Assembly (NCBI RefSeq): GCF_937903345.1
Contig: NZ_CALCZQ010000052.1
Span: 186,001 to 250,000, forward strand
From: an uncultured Emticicia sp.
GTDB taxonomy: Bacteria; Bacteroidota; Bacteroidia; Cytophagales; Spirosomataceae
Direction of reading: 5' to 3'
DNA length: 64,000 bases
Positions within the stretch are counted from its first letter, which is position 1, and each line of letters starts with the position of its first letter. Positions 15,787-23,574 of this stretch are shown here, one piece after another. The notes under the pieces were generated by a model that saw nothing but the letters and a program-made list of their open reading frames with translations, was not told the DNA's origin and searched no databases. The translations under genes and the position numbers were made by a program.

Positions 15787-16785
15787 CTAAACTTTTAAAA
15801 CTAATTTACCCGTATTTTCTCCTTTAAACAACTTCATCAATGTTTCAGGGAAAGCCCGTACGCCACCTTCAGCCACATAGACCTTTGAGTTAAGTTTTCC
15901 TTGGGCAATCCAACCAGCCATTTCTTTTACAGCTTTTCCGTAATTGGCAACATTATCGAAAACCACAATTCCTTCCATTCTCGCACGATTCACCAAAAGG
16001 GCTAAGTAGTTACTTGGTCCAACTGGCTTTTCGGTAGCATTATATTGCGAAATTGCTCCACAAATTACAATTCTAGCACGAAGATTAATTAATCCTAAAA
16101 CTGTATCCAAAATTTCTCCACCTACATTATCAAAATAAACATCTACTCCTGCTGGGCAAGCTTCTTTTAATTGTTTTCTCAAATCGCCTGCTTTATAATC
16201 AACGCAAGCATCAAATCCAAGTTCTTCAACTGCATATTTACACTTATCGGCTCCTCCTGCAATTCCAACAACTCTACATCCTTTTATTTTGGCAATCTGT
16301 CCAACTACACTTCCAACTGCACCAGCAGCTCCTGAAACTACCACAGTTTCACCTTCTTTTGGTTGGCCAGTATCCAATAATCCAAAATATCCTGTCAAGC
16401 CAGACATTCCCAAAGTGCCGAGATAAGCAGGTAATGGTATAAAACTTGGGTCAACTTTTACGGCTTCTTTTCCCTCTAGAACAGAGAATTCTTGCACGCC
16501 TGTTCCAGCCGTCACAAAATCGCCTACTTTAAAATTATCATTTTTCGATTCTACCACAACGCCAGCACCCAAAGCACGCATCACTTCACCAATTTTTACG
16601 GGCCTAATATATGATTTGCCCTCGTTCATCCAGCCACGCATTGCAGGGTCGATTGAAAGATATTGGTTTTGAATAAGAATCTGATTTTCAGAAAGTTCGG
16701 GCGTTTCAGTTTCTACGATTTCCCAACATTCAGCCGTTGGAGTTCCCAGTGGTCGAGCTATGAGGTTTACTTGCGTATTTTTCAT
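15787..16785 (-). CDS. NADP-dependent oxidoreductase of the CurA/prostaglandin-reductase type
   Basis: 332 aa, a zinc-free medium-chain dehydrogenase/reductase. Visible features are QYLSIDPAMRGWMNEGKSY in the catalytic domain, the nucleotide-binding VVVSGAAGAVGSVVGQIAK (GxGxxG-like AAGAVGS, about 150), and DVYFDNVGGEILD. This set is characteristic of the family that reduces the C=C double bond of alpha,beta-unsaturated ketones and aldehydes, such as curcumin reductase and leukotriene B4 dehydrogenase. The physiological substrate is unknown. The stop is about 40 bases before the cyclase-like gene start on the same strand. It may detoxify enals or work in lipid or terpenoid metabolism. Confidence 0.85.
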   Translation of the reverse strand: MKNTQVNLIARPLGTPTAECWEIVETETPELSENQILIQNQYLSIDPAMRGWMNEGKSYIRPVKIGEVMRALGAGVVVESKNDNFKVGDFVTAGTGVQEFSVLEGKEAVKVDPSFIPLPAYLGTLGMSGLTGYFGLLDTGQPKEGETVVVSGAAGAVGSVVGQIAKIKGCRVVGIAGGADKCKYAVEELGFDACVDYKAGDLRKQLKEACPAGVDVYFDNVGGEILDTVLGLINLRARIVICGAISQYNATEKPVGPSNYLALLVNRARMEGIVVFDNVANYGKAVKEMAGWIAQGKLNSKVYVAEGGVRAFPETLMKLFKGENTGKLVLKV

Positions 16786-16789
16786 CTTG

Positions 16790-17640
16790 GTTTTTTAGTT
16801 GATAGTTAATGGCGAAATTAATCCAAATTTCTTTAAAAATAGTATGCATGCATAAAAATATCTTGTTTAATGAATCGGTTTTCAAGCAGAATAAGTTTAT
16901 ACTTTGCGGTAGTTTTTTTGTTTAAAATTTGAATATAAAAAAGCTATTTTATATTCAACTGATTCCTCATACTATTATTATGTATCAAAACTATCACTAC
17001 ACCTAAAGAAGTAATTTGTTTGTCTAAACAGTGGAGTGATTTTAGTCCTAAAAACCAAAGCCGAATTTGCCACTAAAGCTGAAAAAATGACAGTCATTAA
17101 ACTTTCCAACCATAAGATAAGATTTTGTATGACATAGCGGCTACAGCACAAAAAGAAATTAGTAAAGTCTGAAATCAATCAAAAATCAGACGTATTGTTT
17201 TAATTTATTAATGTAAGATGCCATTGATTTACCTAGTTCTTTACCAAACCTCTCGCCTGGCTCCAAATGTCAGGGTTGGTTTAGAGGTTTCAGAGAAAAG
17301 AAAATATTTATTGGAATAAAAGCCAAAAACAAATACCGTGTATCCGGAAGGCAAATTCACTTGGTGCCATTAAAGATACCGCTGTTGAATCTTTGAATAA
17401 AGGAATGGTTGCTATTGAAAGATTTCATAAAAATACTTTGGAATAATAAGGCATTGGATTTGCCACTATTCAATGAGAGCGAAGTCAGCACTACAATTAT
17501 CGTTTGGTTGGCCGATTTTCCGTAAGTAGCATCGAAAATGCAAGAAATTATCTAAAAATTAGGTTTTTATCTAACTTCCAAAACCACCGTAACTCTATGT
17601 TTGGTGCTTTATGAAGATAAATCTAATAATTAATCAAAAA
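16790..17640. other. Gene-free stretch with decayed coding sequence
   Basis: About 850 bases with no credible complete gene. Short open segments appear in shifting frames on the plus strand, for example one reading GMVAIERFHKNTLE before a stop near 17445 and one reading LPLFNESEVSTTIIVWLADFP near 17460-17520. Their amino-acid texture looks protein-like, but I do not recognise a family. TACTTTGC at 16910-16917 resembles a -7 box. The best reading is remnants of one or more lost genes. Confidence 0.45.
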
Positions 17641-17654
17641 ACTTTCTAAAGATT

Positions 17655-17686
17655 TTTGAAAAACAAAACACAATTTCGTATCTTTG
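17655..17686 (+). promoter_or_regulatory. Promoter of rpmG
   Basis: TTTTG ends at 17658, and 20 bases later TATCTTTG (17679-17686) matches the phylum consensus TTG-N19-21-TAnnTTTG. The start of transcription is expected near 17692, leaving a leader of about 130 bases. Confidence 0.75.
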
Positions 17687-17693
17687 CAACCCC

Positions 17694-17773
17694 AAATGCA
17701 AGACTTTCGAGCATATAGTCCAAAAGTAAATGCATTTTTAAAAGATTTTTAATTCAAAAAATACCACTTTTGG
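17694..17773 (+). promoter_or_regulatory. Structured 5' leader of rpmG
   Basis: Two perfect inverted repeats nest in the leader: AAATGCA (17694-17700) with TGCATTT (17731-17737), and CCAAAAGT (17720-17727) with ACTTTTGG (17766-17773). The two overlap, so they cannot both form fully, which is the layout of alternative structures. This may be a control element for the ribosomal protein transcript. It is inferred from the sequence only. Confidence 0.4.
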
Positions 17774-17824
17774 CTTGGTTTGATTGCTTATCAATAAAAG
17801 TCAATACATTAAATAGATAAAACA

Positions 17825-18007
17825 ATGGCTAAGAAAGGCAATCGTGTACAAGTGATTTTAGAATGTACTGTACAAAAAACAAGCGGTGTGGCAGGTATGT
17901 CTCGTTATGTAACGACAAAAAACCGTAAGAATACAACAGGACGTTTGGAGTTGAAGAAATATAATCCATTTTTGAAAACTCACACACTCCACAAAGAAAT
18001 TAAATAA
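17825..18007 (+). CDS. rpmG: Ribosomal protein L33 (bL33)
   Basis: 60 aa, normal for Bacteroidota L33. It begins MAKKGNRVQVILECT and contains SRYVTTKNRKNTTGRLELKKYNPFLK, the conserved core. The zinc cysteine pairs of some L33 forms are not present, so it is the C-minus type. In many Bacteroidota rpmB (L28) precedes it, but here the 130-base leader contains no L28, so rpmB must be elsewhere. DUF4295 follows after 64 bases. Confidence 0.95.
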   Translation: MAKKGNRVQVILECTVQKTSGVAGMSRYVTTKNRKNTTGRLELKKYNPFLKTHTLHKEIK

Positions 18008-18071
18008 TTTTGAAGAAATGAAAATGAAATTTTTCTCATTCGTCTTTTCTCATATCTAAAATCTAAAAAAA

Positions 18072-18227
18072 ATGGCAAAGAAAGTAGTCGCAACACTCCG
18101 TGATAAAACCGCAGGTAAAAACTTTGCGAAAGTAATCAAAGCTGTAAAATCACCAAAAACTGGTGCTTACACTTTTAAGGAAGAAATGGTTCCTATGGAA
18201 GAATTACAAGCTGCGTTGAAGGTATAA
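18072..18227 (+). CDS. DUF4295 family small ribosome-associated protein
   Basis: 51 aa, MAKKVVATLRDKTAGKNFAK to a C-terminus of ELQAALKV. It is lysine-rich and basic. This short family is found only in Bacteroidota, almost always next to rpmB/rpmG, and an association with the ribosome is inferred from that and from structural reports on Bacteroidota ribosomes that I cannot verify here. It ends before a strong terminator, so the rpmG-DUF4295 unit is a complete transcript. Confidence 0.9.
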   Translation: MAKKVVATLRDKTAGKNFAKVIKAVKSPKTGAYTFKEEMVPMEELQAALKV

Positions 18228-18248
18228 ATTACAACGCACAAAAAAAAG

Positions 18249-18286
18249 AAAAAGCCTTCATGAGAAATCAGGAAGGCTTTTTCTTT
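18249..18286 (+). terminator. Terminator of rpmG-DUF4295
   Basis: A perfect stem AAAAAGCCTTC/GAAGGCTTTTT (18249-18259 with 18272-18282) with a 12-base loop is followed by a T-rich run, 22 bases past the DUF4295 stop. Confidence 0.9.
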
Positions 18287-18367
18287 TAAATTTCCCAAAA
18301 AATGGATGACTGAAAATTGTATTTTTCTAAATTTTCAATGGGCGGCATTTTTTATTTTAATTATTTT

Positions 18368-19861
18368 CTATAACTGCTTACGCAAACGAGCTACTGGAAT
18401 ATTTAGCTGCTCACGGTATTTGGCAACAGTTCGACGAGCAATATTATAGCCACGCTTATTGAGTAGTTTTTCGAGTTTATCATCAGAAAGTGGCGAGTTT
18501 TTTGGCTCGTTTTCGATGAGTTCTTTCAAGATATTTTTTACTTCACGGCTCGAAGCATCTTCACCAGAGTCGGTTGCGATTCCTTCTGAAAAGAAATATT
18601 TTAGTGGATAAATACCAAAATCAGCTTGAACAGATTTACTATTGGCCACCCGTGACACCGTAGAAATATCCATATCAATACGATTGGCAATATCCTTTAA
18701 AATCATTGGTCTTAACTTCGATTCATCACCATCAAGGAAAAATTCGTGCTGAAACTCAACGATTGATTTCATAGTTTTCAGCAATGTCTGTTGGCGTTGT
18801 TTGATGGCATCAATAAACCATTTGGCAGCATCCAGTTTTTGCTTTACAAACGTGACGGTTTCTTTAATGCTTTTGTGTTGTGCAGAACCGTTTTTATCAG
18901 TTTTGTCGTAAGTATCAAGCATTTCGGCAAATGAACGGCTCACTCGAAGCTCCGGTGCGTTTTTAGAATTCAGAATAACATCTAATTTTCCATTATTATT
19001 TGTCACAATAAAATCGGCCATTAAGTATGCTGCTGCACTATCGCCAGTACCTATACTACCAGGTTTTGGATTTAGTCGAGTAATCACTTTGATAGCACTT
19101 TTCAAAGCTTCATCATCAATATCCAATCGGCGTTGTATTTTTTCGTAGTGTTTTTTAGTAAATTCATCAAAGTAAGTATCGATTATTTTTACGGCAGTTT
19201 CTACCGCTGTATCTTCGTGGTTTTTGCGATCGAGTTGTAAAAAAAGGCACTCTCTCAAATCTCTCGCACCAATTCCCGCAGGCTCAAAAGTTTGTACTCT
19301 TTTCAAAAGACCAGATACTTCTTCTTCATTGGTATAAATATTTTGAGTAAAAGCTAAATCATTGCAGATTGAACGAAGTGGGCGGCGAATATAACCATCC
19401 TCCTCGATGCTTCCGATGAGCTGCATACCGATTGATTCTTGACGAGCATCAAGGCGTAAAAATCCTAATTGCTGTACCAACGATTCAGCCAAGGTATTAG
19501 TTGCAATTACGGGCATTGAATCACGGCTATCATCTCCCCAACCATCTCCTTGCATTTTATAGCCAGCATAATCATCTTGGTTTAAGTATTGTTTTACATC
19601 AAGCCCTTCATAACTTTCATACTCTGTGTATTCACTATAATCATCGTGGTCGCTGCTGCTGTCGCCATCATAATCATCATCATACTCATCTTTTACACGC
19701 TCGTTCATGTCTATGCCTTCCTCTAGAGCTGGATTGATTTCAAGCTCCTCCTCTATTCTTTGATCAAGTTCGGCAGATGGAATTTGCAACAGTTTTATAA
19801 ACTGTATTTGCTGGGGAGACAGCCGTTGTTGTAAGGACTGGTTAAGACTTAATTTTTGCAT
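18368..19861 (-). CDS. rpoN: RNA polymerase sigma-54 factor
   Basis: 497 aa from the ATG at 19861 (MQKLSLNQSLQQRLSPQQIQ); the longer frame to 19942 adds 27 unlikely residues. Region I is the Q/L-rich N-terminus that contacts enhancer-binding activators. A very acidic Asp/Tyr-rich region II follows (about 50-110, DDDYDGDSSSDHDDYSEY). The core-binding region and the RpoN box ARRTVAKYRE near the C-terminus complete the set, the last being the -24 recognition helix. Sigma-54 promoters need AAA+ activators, none of which is in this window. The gene stands alone, upstream of a long AT-rich gap. Confidence 0.95.
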   Translation of the reverse strand: MQKLSLNQSLQQRLSPQQIQFIKLLQIPSAELDQRIEEELEINPALEEGIDMNERVKDEYDDDYDGDSSSDHDDYSEYTEYESYEGLDVKQYLNQDDYAGYKMQGDGWGDDSRDSMPVIATNTLAESLVQQLGFLRLDARQESIGMQLIGSIEEDGYIRRPLRSICNDLAFTQNIYTNEEEVSGLLKRVQTFEPAGIGARDLRECLFLQLDRKNHEDTAVETAVKIIDTYFDEFTKKHYEKIQRRLDIDDEALKSAIKVITRLNPKPGSIGTGDSAAAYLMADFIVTNNNGKLDVILNSKNAPELRVSRSFAEMLDTYDKTDKNGSAQHKSIKETVTFVKQKLDAAKWFIDAIKQRQQTLLKTMKSIVEFQHEFFLDGDESKLRPMILKDIANRIDMDISTVSRVANSKSVQADFGIYPLKYFFSEGIATDSGEDASSREVKNILKELIENEPKNSPLSDDKLEKLLNKRGYNIARRTVAKYREQLNIPVARLRKQL

Positions 19862-20184
19862 TGCATAAGTAGAGTTTTTCCATTTATTCAAGAGACTTAT
19901 GTAGGCCTCTCCACATTTTTCGTGCCAACTGATTTTTTTCAATAAATAAAGGAAAATATTTTTTCACAAACTGCCAAACTTTATTGTAAAAAAAATGAAT
20001 TTATATAAATATAAATGTATAAAGTTTTGATTATTAGCAATTTGTGAAAAATGCCTATGCTGAAAATAACTATTAATTTTGAATGCGATATTTTTAAAAT
20101 AGTAAGGAGTTTTGAAAAATTATATTTCTGTTTAAACTTTTTTTGCAAGAAAAAAATATTTGTAAATATAAGAAATTCATAAAA
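19862..20184. other. AT-rich gene-free stretch
   Basis: About 320 bases between rpoN and the metallophosphoesterase region contain no credible gene; the open frame seen on the minus strand encodes mostly Phe/Ile/Lys/Tyr. It presumably holds the rpoN promoter on the minus strand, but no clear consensus is seen. Confidence 0.5.
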
Positions 20185-20219
20185 AAAGACGTGTTTCATA
20201 TTAAAAGATACACGTCTTT
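20185..20219 (-). terminator. Terminator of the metallophosphoesterase gene
   Basis: A perfect 10-base-pair stem AAAGACGTGT/ACACGTCTTT (20185-20194 with 20210-20219) has a 15-base loop and lies 22 bases beyond the stop. Seven A residues at the low-coordinate side give a T run on the minus strand. Confidence 0.85.
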
Positions 20220-20241
20220 AAATTATTAATATTTTACTATA

Positions 20242-21519
20242 TTAACCTACCTTTAATTCAAATATGGCAATTTCAGGTAAAATACCCAAACGACCAGGAT
20301 AACCAATATAGCCAAATCCACGGTTTACGTAGAGTTTTTGATCATTTTCTTGGTATAATCCCGCCCATTCTTTATAACGTAATTGAACAGGTGACCATTT
20401 GAAATTGCCCAGTTCAACTCCGTATTGCATTCCGTGCGTATGTCCTGCAAATGCCACATCAATATCTTTGTGTTTATCTAAAACTTGATTTCTCCAATGG
20501 CTTGGGTCGTGTGAAAGCAATAGTTTTACAGGTAAATCGTGGGCATTTTGTTGAGCTTTTTCTAAATTTCCATATTTGGCAAAATTCCCAGCTCCCCAAT
20601 TCTGAATTCCTAAGATTCCAATACTTTCACCATCAACTTTTACGGCACGGTGATCGTCCATCAACAAATCCCAGCCCATAGTTTTGTGGGCATTCATTAG
20701 GTCTTTTAGGTTTTGTATTTTCTTTTCGGGAGATTCCCATTGGGTATAATCACCATAATCGTGGTTGCCAAGAGTTGAGAAAGTGCCAAGCGGAGCTTTT
20801 ATTTTCGAAAAAATATCTATGTAGTCTTTCACCTCAGGAGCAATATTATTTACTAAATCACCCGTAAAGAAAAACATATCTGGTTTTTCTTTCATAAGCA
20901 TCTCAACACCTCCTTTTACAGCAGTTTTATTAAAAAAGCTTCCCGAATGGATATCCGAAAGTTGAGCGATTTTCATTCCATCAAATTGTTTAGGTAGGTT
21001 TTTTATACGAAGTGTTACATTTCGTACTCTATAATCATGAGCTCCAGATAAAATTCCCCAAGCCATTCCGCCCGCATGCAAACCTCCAATAGTTAGAGCT
21101 GTTTTTGCTAAAAACTCCGAACGACTAATTTTTTCAGCAGCAGGTTGGAGTCCATCATTAGCCATTTGAGCCACAGCCGAATTACCTTGAAAATAATTGA
21201 CTACCCATTTGCCAAAGCGAATCAAGTCATCAATAATCAGCACTAAAACAGAAAAGATTTTTGAAATATAAATGATAAAAATACCCGCCATCAAGAAAGT
21301 TCGAAAACTTGCTTTTACAGGTGCCGACATGGGCATATACGTAAAAATAGCAACAATCGAAAGTATCGAGAAAACGGTGAATCCCCAAAAGCCAAAAGCA
21401 ATAATACGCTGAGTAGAAATGCTAGTAGAGCGAATAAGTAACTTTATGGCTTGCCAAACATAAAAATCAATTAATACAAAAAAGATTGCCATAAGGGCAA
21501 ATCCAACCATTCGATTCAT
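20242..21519 (-). CDS. Membrane-anchored metallophosphoesterase
   Basis: 425 aa from the ATG at 21519 (MNRMVGFALMAIFF). Residues before that in the longer frame look non-coding. The N-terminal ~110 residues carry about four membrane spans. A Tat-like or linker segment follows (SRSEFLAKTALTIGG), then a calcineurin-type phosphoesterase domain: LSDIHSGS, FTGDLVNN, LGNHDYGDY and the closing FAGHTHGMQYG. These are the five dinuclear metal-binding motifs. The family is YkuE/YaeI-like and probably faces the periplasm. Possible substrates include phosphodiesters of lipid intermediates, but none is certain. Confidence 0.88.
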   Translation of the reverse strand: MNRMVGFALMAIFFVLIDFYVWQAIKLLIRSTSISTQRIIAFGFWGFTVFSILSIVAIFTYMPMSAPVKASFRTFLMAGIFIIYISKIFSVLVLIIDDLIRFGKWVVNYFQGNSAVAQMANDGLQPAAEKISRSEFLAKTALTIGGLHAGGMAWGILSGAHDYRVRNVTLRIKNLPKQFDGMKIAQLSDIHSGSFFNKTAVKGGVEMLMKEKPDMFFFTGDLVNNIAPEVKDYIDIFSKIKAPLGTFSTLGNHDYGDYTQWESPEKKIQNLKDLMNAHKTMGWDLLMDDHRAVKVDGESIGILGIQNWGAGNFAKYGNLEKAQQNAHDLPVKLLLSHDPSHWRNQVLDKHKDIDVAFAGHTHGMQYGVELGNFKWSPVQLRYKEWAGLYQENDQKLYVNRGFGYIGYPGRLGILPEIAIFELKVG

Positions 21520-21670
21520 ATAAATAATGTGAGTGTTTAGAGAATATTGACTAAAAATACAACGGTTTTGACCGAAATATGGTTTCACATCGTGGGAAGG
21601 ATTCCTTCGAACCAGCCATAAATTTTTATAAATGGTTAATAATGCTGATGCAGAGATTATTTATTTTTAT

Positions 21671-21684
21671 ACCAAACGTTTGGT
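21671..21684. promoter_or_regulatory. Palindromic operator for TetR-type regulator
   Basis: ACCAAACGTTTGGT is a perfect 14-base palindrome that covers the -33 TTTG (21679-21682) of the downstream promoter. This place and form are typical of TetR-family self-control. Confidence 0.7.
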
Positions 21685-21709
21685 TAATAAAAAATCGATT
21701 TTATATTTG
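21679..21709 (+). promoter_or_regulatory. Promoter of the TetR-hydrolase operon
   Basis: TTTG (21679-21682), 19 bases, then TATATTTG (21702-21709) is a full match to the phylum consensus. The leader to the ATG at 21759 is about 45 bases. Confidence 0.75.
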
Positions 21710-21758
21710 TGTCTAAATAAAAGTTTTCCATAGACAGTTTTGTGTAGAACAACAAAAA

Positions 21759-22316
21759 ATGCCAGTTCAGAAAATTACCAAAGACGAAATATTACTAAAA
21801 TCATCGGATGTTTTTAGGGTAAAGGGCTACCACAATACTTCGATGCAAGACCTTGCCGAAGCTAGTGGTTTGTTTAAAGGAAGTCTTTATTATCATTTTC
21901 CGAGTAAAGAAATGTTAATGAAAGATTTGCTTGTTTCGATTCATACTTACTTAATCAATAAGGTTTTTCCGATTGCAGAAGATTCAAGCCTTACACCCGA
22001 AGCACGAATGGAGAAACTCCTAAAAAAAATGGGAAAACTGCTCTTAGAGAAAGAGGGAGGCTGTTTGATTGGTAACACAACCCTCGAAACGGTAGGAGTC
22101 GTACCCGAATTCCAATCGGTTCTGAGAGAAATCATGGGCGATTGGACAAAAGCATTACAGAAAATTTACGCAACTCGCAAAAGTCCCGAACAATCTTTTA
22201 GACTGGCCCAACAAACTATCATGGAGTTTGAGGGTGCGGTAATGTTCTCAAAATTATACGCCGACCGACAGTTTCTATATGATGCCTTCGCTCGAACAAT
22301 GATGAAGGTGAATTGA
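21759..22316 (+). CDS. TetR/AcrR-family transcriptional regulator
   Basis: 185 aa. The N-terminal helix-turn-helix is clear, with SSDVFRVKGYHNTSMQDLA followed by EASGLFKGSLYYHFPSKEML (about residues 13-52). The second half is helical and should bind an effector; the segment GCLIGNTTLETVG recalls the YcdC/TetR_C-type ligand domain. A perfect palindrome over its promoter suggests it represses its own operon. The alpha/beta hydrolase starts 40 bases downstream and is likely part of the same transcript. The effector is unknown. Confidence 0.92.
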   Translation: MPVQKITKDEILLKSSDVFRVKGYHNTSMQDLAEASGLFKGSLYYHFPSKEMLMKDLLVSIHTYLINKVFPIAEDSSLTPEARMEKLLKKMGKLLLEKEGGCLIGNTTLETVGVVPEFQSVLREIMGDWTKALQKIYATRKSPEQSFRLAQQTIMEFEGAVMFSKLYADRQFLYDAFARTMMKVN

Positions 22317-22356
22317 TAATTGATAAAAAAAACAAACTTTTGGTACAATAAAGATA

Positions 22357-23217
22357 ATGCAAAAATTAATAGTAAAGTGTCAAGATGGGGTAGAATTGGC
22401 AGCAGTTTTGTTTGAATCCGAAAAACCTAAGGCAGCAGTACAATTTTGTACAGGTACTGGTGCCAAAAAGGAATTCTATTTTCCCTTTATAAAGTATTTA
22501 GTGGAGCATGATTATGCCGTCTGTACATTTGATTATCGAGGTACTTGCGAGTCGGCACCTGCTTCCTTGAAAAATTGTAGCTATAATTATATCGAATATG
22601 GTACGCAGGATATGCCAGCAGTATTGGAATTTTTGGATAAAAAATACCCAGATTTACCAAAATTATTGGTTGGCCATAGTGTAGGAGGGATGAATTTTGG
22701 CTTAATGCCAAATTATCAGAAACTCAGTGGAGTTGTGGCGGTTGGTTCGGGTTCGGGGTATTGGCAAAATATGCCTGTAAATTATCGCTTGCAAACTTTA
22801 TTTTTCTTTCATGTTTTTCGTCCGATTAGTGTCTTGCTGACTGGTTATGTGGCCGCAAAACGTTTCGGAATCATGGAAGATTTGCCCAGAAAAGTAGTAA
22901 AAGACTGGGCAGATTGGTGCAGTGTACCGAATTATTTTTGGGATGAACGCTTTTTTGGAAAAACTGTACCATTTGGACATTATCATGAACTGAGTTTTCC
23001 GATTGCTCATTTTTGGGCATCAGATGACCCCATCGCTAACGAAAAAAATGTTCCGCTTTTACTTCAAAATTTTAAAACTACGAAAGGTTTGACTTCCGAA
23101 AAGCTCATTCCTGCTGAATTTGGAGCAAAGAAAATTGAGCATTTTGGCTTTTTTAAAAGGCAATTCCAAGGCACGATTTGGACAAAAATTTTAAATAAAT
23201 TAGAAGAAATGCAATAG
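22357..23217 (+). CDS. Alpha/beta hydrolase
   Basis: 286 aa, no signal peptide. The nucleophile elbow is GHSVGG with Ser108. An acid residue is probably in the HFWASDDPIANEKN stretch (about 222-236), and a His appears in IEHFGFFK near the C-terminus, completing a plausible triad. An oxyanion segment FCTGTGAKKEFY lies at about 30-41. The family includes uncharacterised serine hydrolases with esterase or lipase-like folds; the substrate is not evident. It follows the TetR gene by 40 bases, so its expression may respond to the same ligand. A mini-hairpin begins directly after the TAG stop. Confidence 0.82.
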   Translation: MQKLIVKCQDGVELAAVLFESEKPKAAVQFCTGTGAKKEFYFPFIKYLVEHDYAVCTFDYRGTCESAPASLKNCSYNYIEYGTQDMPAVLEFLDKKYPDLPKLLVGHSVGGMNFGLMPNYQKLSGVVAVGSGSGYWQNMPVNYRLQTLFFFHVFRPISVLLTGYVAAKRFGIMEDLPRKVVKDWADWCSVPNYFWDERFFGKTVPFGHYHELSFPIAHFWASDDPIANEKNVPLLLQNFKTTKGLTSEKLIPAEFGAKKIEHFGFFKRQFQGTIWTKILNKLEEMQ

Positions 23218-23236
23218 CACAATTTTCAAAATTGTG
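23218..23236. repeat. Mini-hairpin immediately after the hydrolase stop (family 1, copy D)
   Basis: CACAATTT-TCA-AAATTGTG is a perfect eight-pair stem with a three-base loop starting on the base after the stop codon. Confidence 0.65.
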
Positions 23237-23574
23237 TTGAATACAATTTTATAGTGCGTTAACAGTTAATTTGGTCAGAGAGCGTACATTTTGTATGCTC
23301 TCATGATTTTTTCCGTGGAACGAAGCTCCGACTTCGTTCATGATTTTTTTATGATTCATCATATTTTGTATCATAAAAAAGACTTTTTGCGTAAATTTTA
23401 ACTTAAACCGTGAAGGCTTTTCGGGCAACATTCGCTTGCAATGAAGCATTCTTCTTGGAGAAAATTATGAAAATATATCTTTTAGGAAATGAAAAATAAG
23501 CATAGATACATTTTTTAATTATATTGCGTTTGGTTTTTCAGAGACTTTACTCATTCATTATCAATAAATATTTT
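23237..23574. other. Intergenic stretch with palindromic repeat
   Basis: About 340 bases without a gene. It contains GAACGAAG-CTCCGA-CTTCGTTC (23318-23339), a second repeat type (GTGGAACGAA...TTCGTTCA) also found at 47868-47915, and AT-rich sequence before the peptidase. No clear promoter box is seen. Confidence 0.5.

Noticed and set aside
16978..17178. 66-aa minus-strand frame in the gene-free stretch
   Set aside because: No family features and no promoter; the plus-strand fragments look more protein-like.
19981..20199. 72-aa minus-strand frame rich in Phe, Ile, Lys and Tyr
   Set aside because: It overlaps a terminator and its composition matches AT-rich non-coding DNA.
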